Part shown: positions 5,719-6,336 of the stretch, one piece after another
Numbering within the stretch: the first letter of the stretch is position 1
Layout: each line of letters opens with the position of its first letter
Origin: Nitrososphaerota archaeon
GTDB taxonomy: Archaea > Thermoproteota > Nitrososphaeria > Nitrososphaerales > UBA183
Direction of reading: 5' to 3'
DNA length: 6,336 nt
NCBI GenBank assembly: GCA_029785685.1
Contig: JAFLZE010000058.1
Location: 1-6,336 of the forward strand
Made by a program: the position numbers and the translations under genes
Notes under the pieces: generated by a model
Told to the model about the DNA's origin: nothing
Seen by the model: only the letters and a program-made list of their open reading frames with translations
The model's database searches: none

Positions 5719-6336
5719 AGCCGAGATACCTCACCTTCGACTGCTACGGCACGCTCGTCGACTGGAGGGCGGGTATCGAGGCTGGGATACGTACGACGAT
5801 GGGCGAAGTCGGGCTCAGCGGCCAGGACCTCCTCCGGTCCTACGTTGCCGCCGAGCAGAAGCAGGAAGCAGGCTACAAGAAGTATAGGCTGGTGCTTCGT
5901 GACACAGCCCTGTCCATGTCGGAGTCTCTGGGTAAGAGGATCACCACAGCCGAGGCGGAAGCCTTTGCGTCATCGGTCCCCAAATGGCCCGCGTTCCCTG
6001 ACACCGCCAGATTCCTGCGGGACATTGGCGAGAGGGGATACCAAAGATATATTCTCTCCAACGTCGACAACGACCTTCTCGAGGAGACCATCAAGAGGAA
6101 CGGGCTCGAAGTGGATGGTTTCGTGACCGCCGAGATGATCAGAAGCTACAAACCGAAGCCCGCCCACTGGCATGAATTCATGGCTAGGACTGGCGCGGGG
6201 AGAGAAGACGTCTTGCATATAGCACAGAGCATATTCCACGACATCATCCCCACCCAAAGACTCGGAATAGATTCTGCTTGGGTGAACAGGTATGGGGAGC
6301 GTCTTCCCCAGGGCGCGGCCCCGACGATCATCGCGG
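5715..6336 (+). CDS. HAD-superfamily hydrolase, 2-haloacid dehalogenase-like (3' end outside the window)
   Basis: The frame is open from the ATG to the right edge, giving 207 visible residues. Related enzymes are about 220-240 long, so little is missing. The Rossmann motif is FDCYGTLVDW with nucleophile Asp9. Position +2 is Tyr, as in haloacid dehalogenases, rather than the Asp of HAD phosphatases. Motif II is LSNVDND (Ser115, Asn116), motif III SYKPKP (Lys146), and motif IV AQSIFHDIIP with Asp176. The alpha-helical cap fits residues about 15-95. An intermolecular or hydrolytic step on halo-, phospho- or other esters is possible; the substrate is unknown, and physiological haloacids are not implied. 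Start and coupling: ATGA overlap with the SpoIIM-family gene and AGGAGG at 8 nt. Not listed as complete because the stop codon is not in the window. Confidence 0.88.
   Translation, partial: MKPRYLTFDCYGTLVDWRAGIEAGIRTTMGEVGLSGQDLLRSYVAAEQKQEAGYKKYRLVLRDTALSMSESLGKRITTAEAEAFASSVPKWPAFPDTARFLRDIGERGYQRYILSNVDNDLLEETIKRNGLEVDGFVTAEMIRSYKPKPAHWHEFMARTGAGREDVLHIAQSIFHDIIPTQRLGIDSAWVNRYGERLPQGAAPTIIA

Noticed and set aside
1..6336. CRISPR arrays, tRNA or rRNA genes, insertion sequences, or mobile-element ends
   Set aside because: I saw no regularly spaced repeats, cloverleaf-like segments, transposase or integrase genes, or terminal inverted repeats.

Overview
The window reads as a piece of an archaeal chromosome, moderately GC-rich and almost fully coding. 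The archaeal assignment rests on the C-terminus of a replication factor C large subunit, an Orc1/Cdc6-type AAA+ initiator ATPase, TATA-like elements placed for leaderless or near-leaderless transcription, and heavy use of AGG/AGA arginine codons. A member of the Nitrososphaerota/Thermoproteota branch is my best guess, but the sequence alone does not fix the phylum, and Thermoplasmatota cannot be excluded.

Left part (1-2054), replication genes. The 3' end of rfcL (+) converges on a two-gene minus-strand unit: an Orc1/Cdc6-like ATPase, then 7 nt later a small winged-helix protein. The ATPase keeps Walker A, Walker B, sensor 2 and the C-terminal winged helix. By my eye alignment it has lost the usual sensor-1 Asn and the Arg of the DPRV-type motif. 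A 127-bp AT-richer gap (2055-2181) separates it from the next, divergent gene. That gap holds a good TATA box for orc1 and an imperfect palindrome.

Middle part (2182-4263), redox genes. An MDR-family Zn-type dehydrogenase (+, TTG start) meets an OsmC-family protein (-, GTG start), and their stop codons overlap. OsmC lies 19 nt downstream of an unrecognised protein predicted to be beta-rich. The two probably form an operon.

Right part (4282-6336), a plus-strand run of three genes: a VIT1/CCC1-family metal transporter, a SpoIIM/DUF95-family membrane protein with its own TATA-like element, and a HAD-superfamily (2-haloacid dehalogenase-like) hydrolase that runs off the right edge and overlaps SpoIIM by ATGA. 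The VIT start and the unrecognised protein's start are divergent, about 18 nt apart.

No stretch over 300 nt lacks a gene. I saw no RNA genes, insertion sequences or CRISPR arrays. Most of the window is ordinary archaeal core and accessory content. The parts most worth a second look are the altered Orc1 paralogue with its coupled winged-helix partner and upstream gap, and the unrecognised protein encoded with OsmC.
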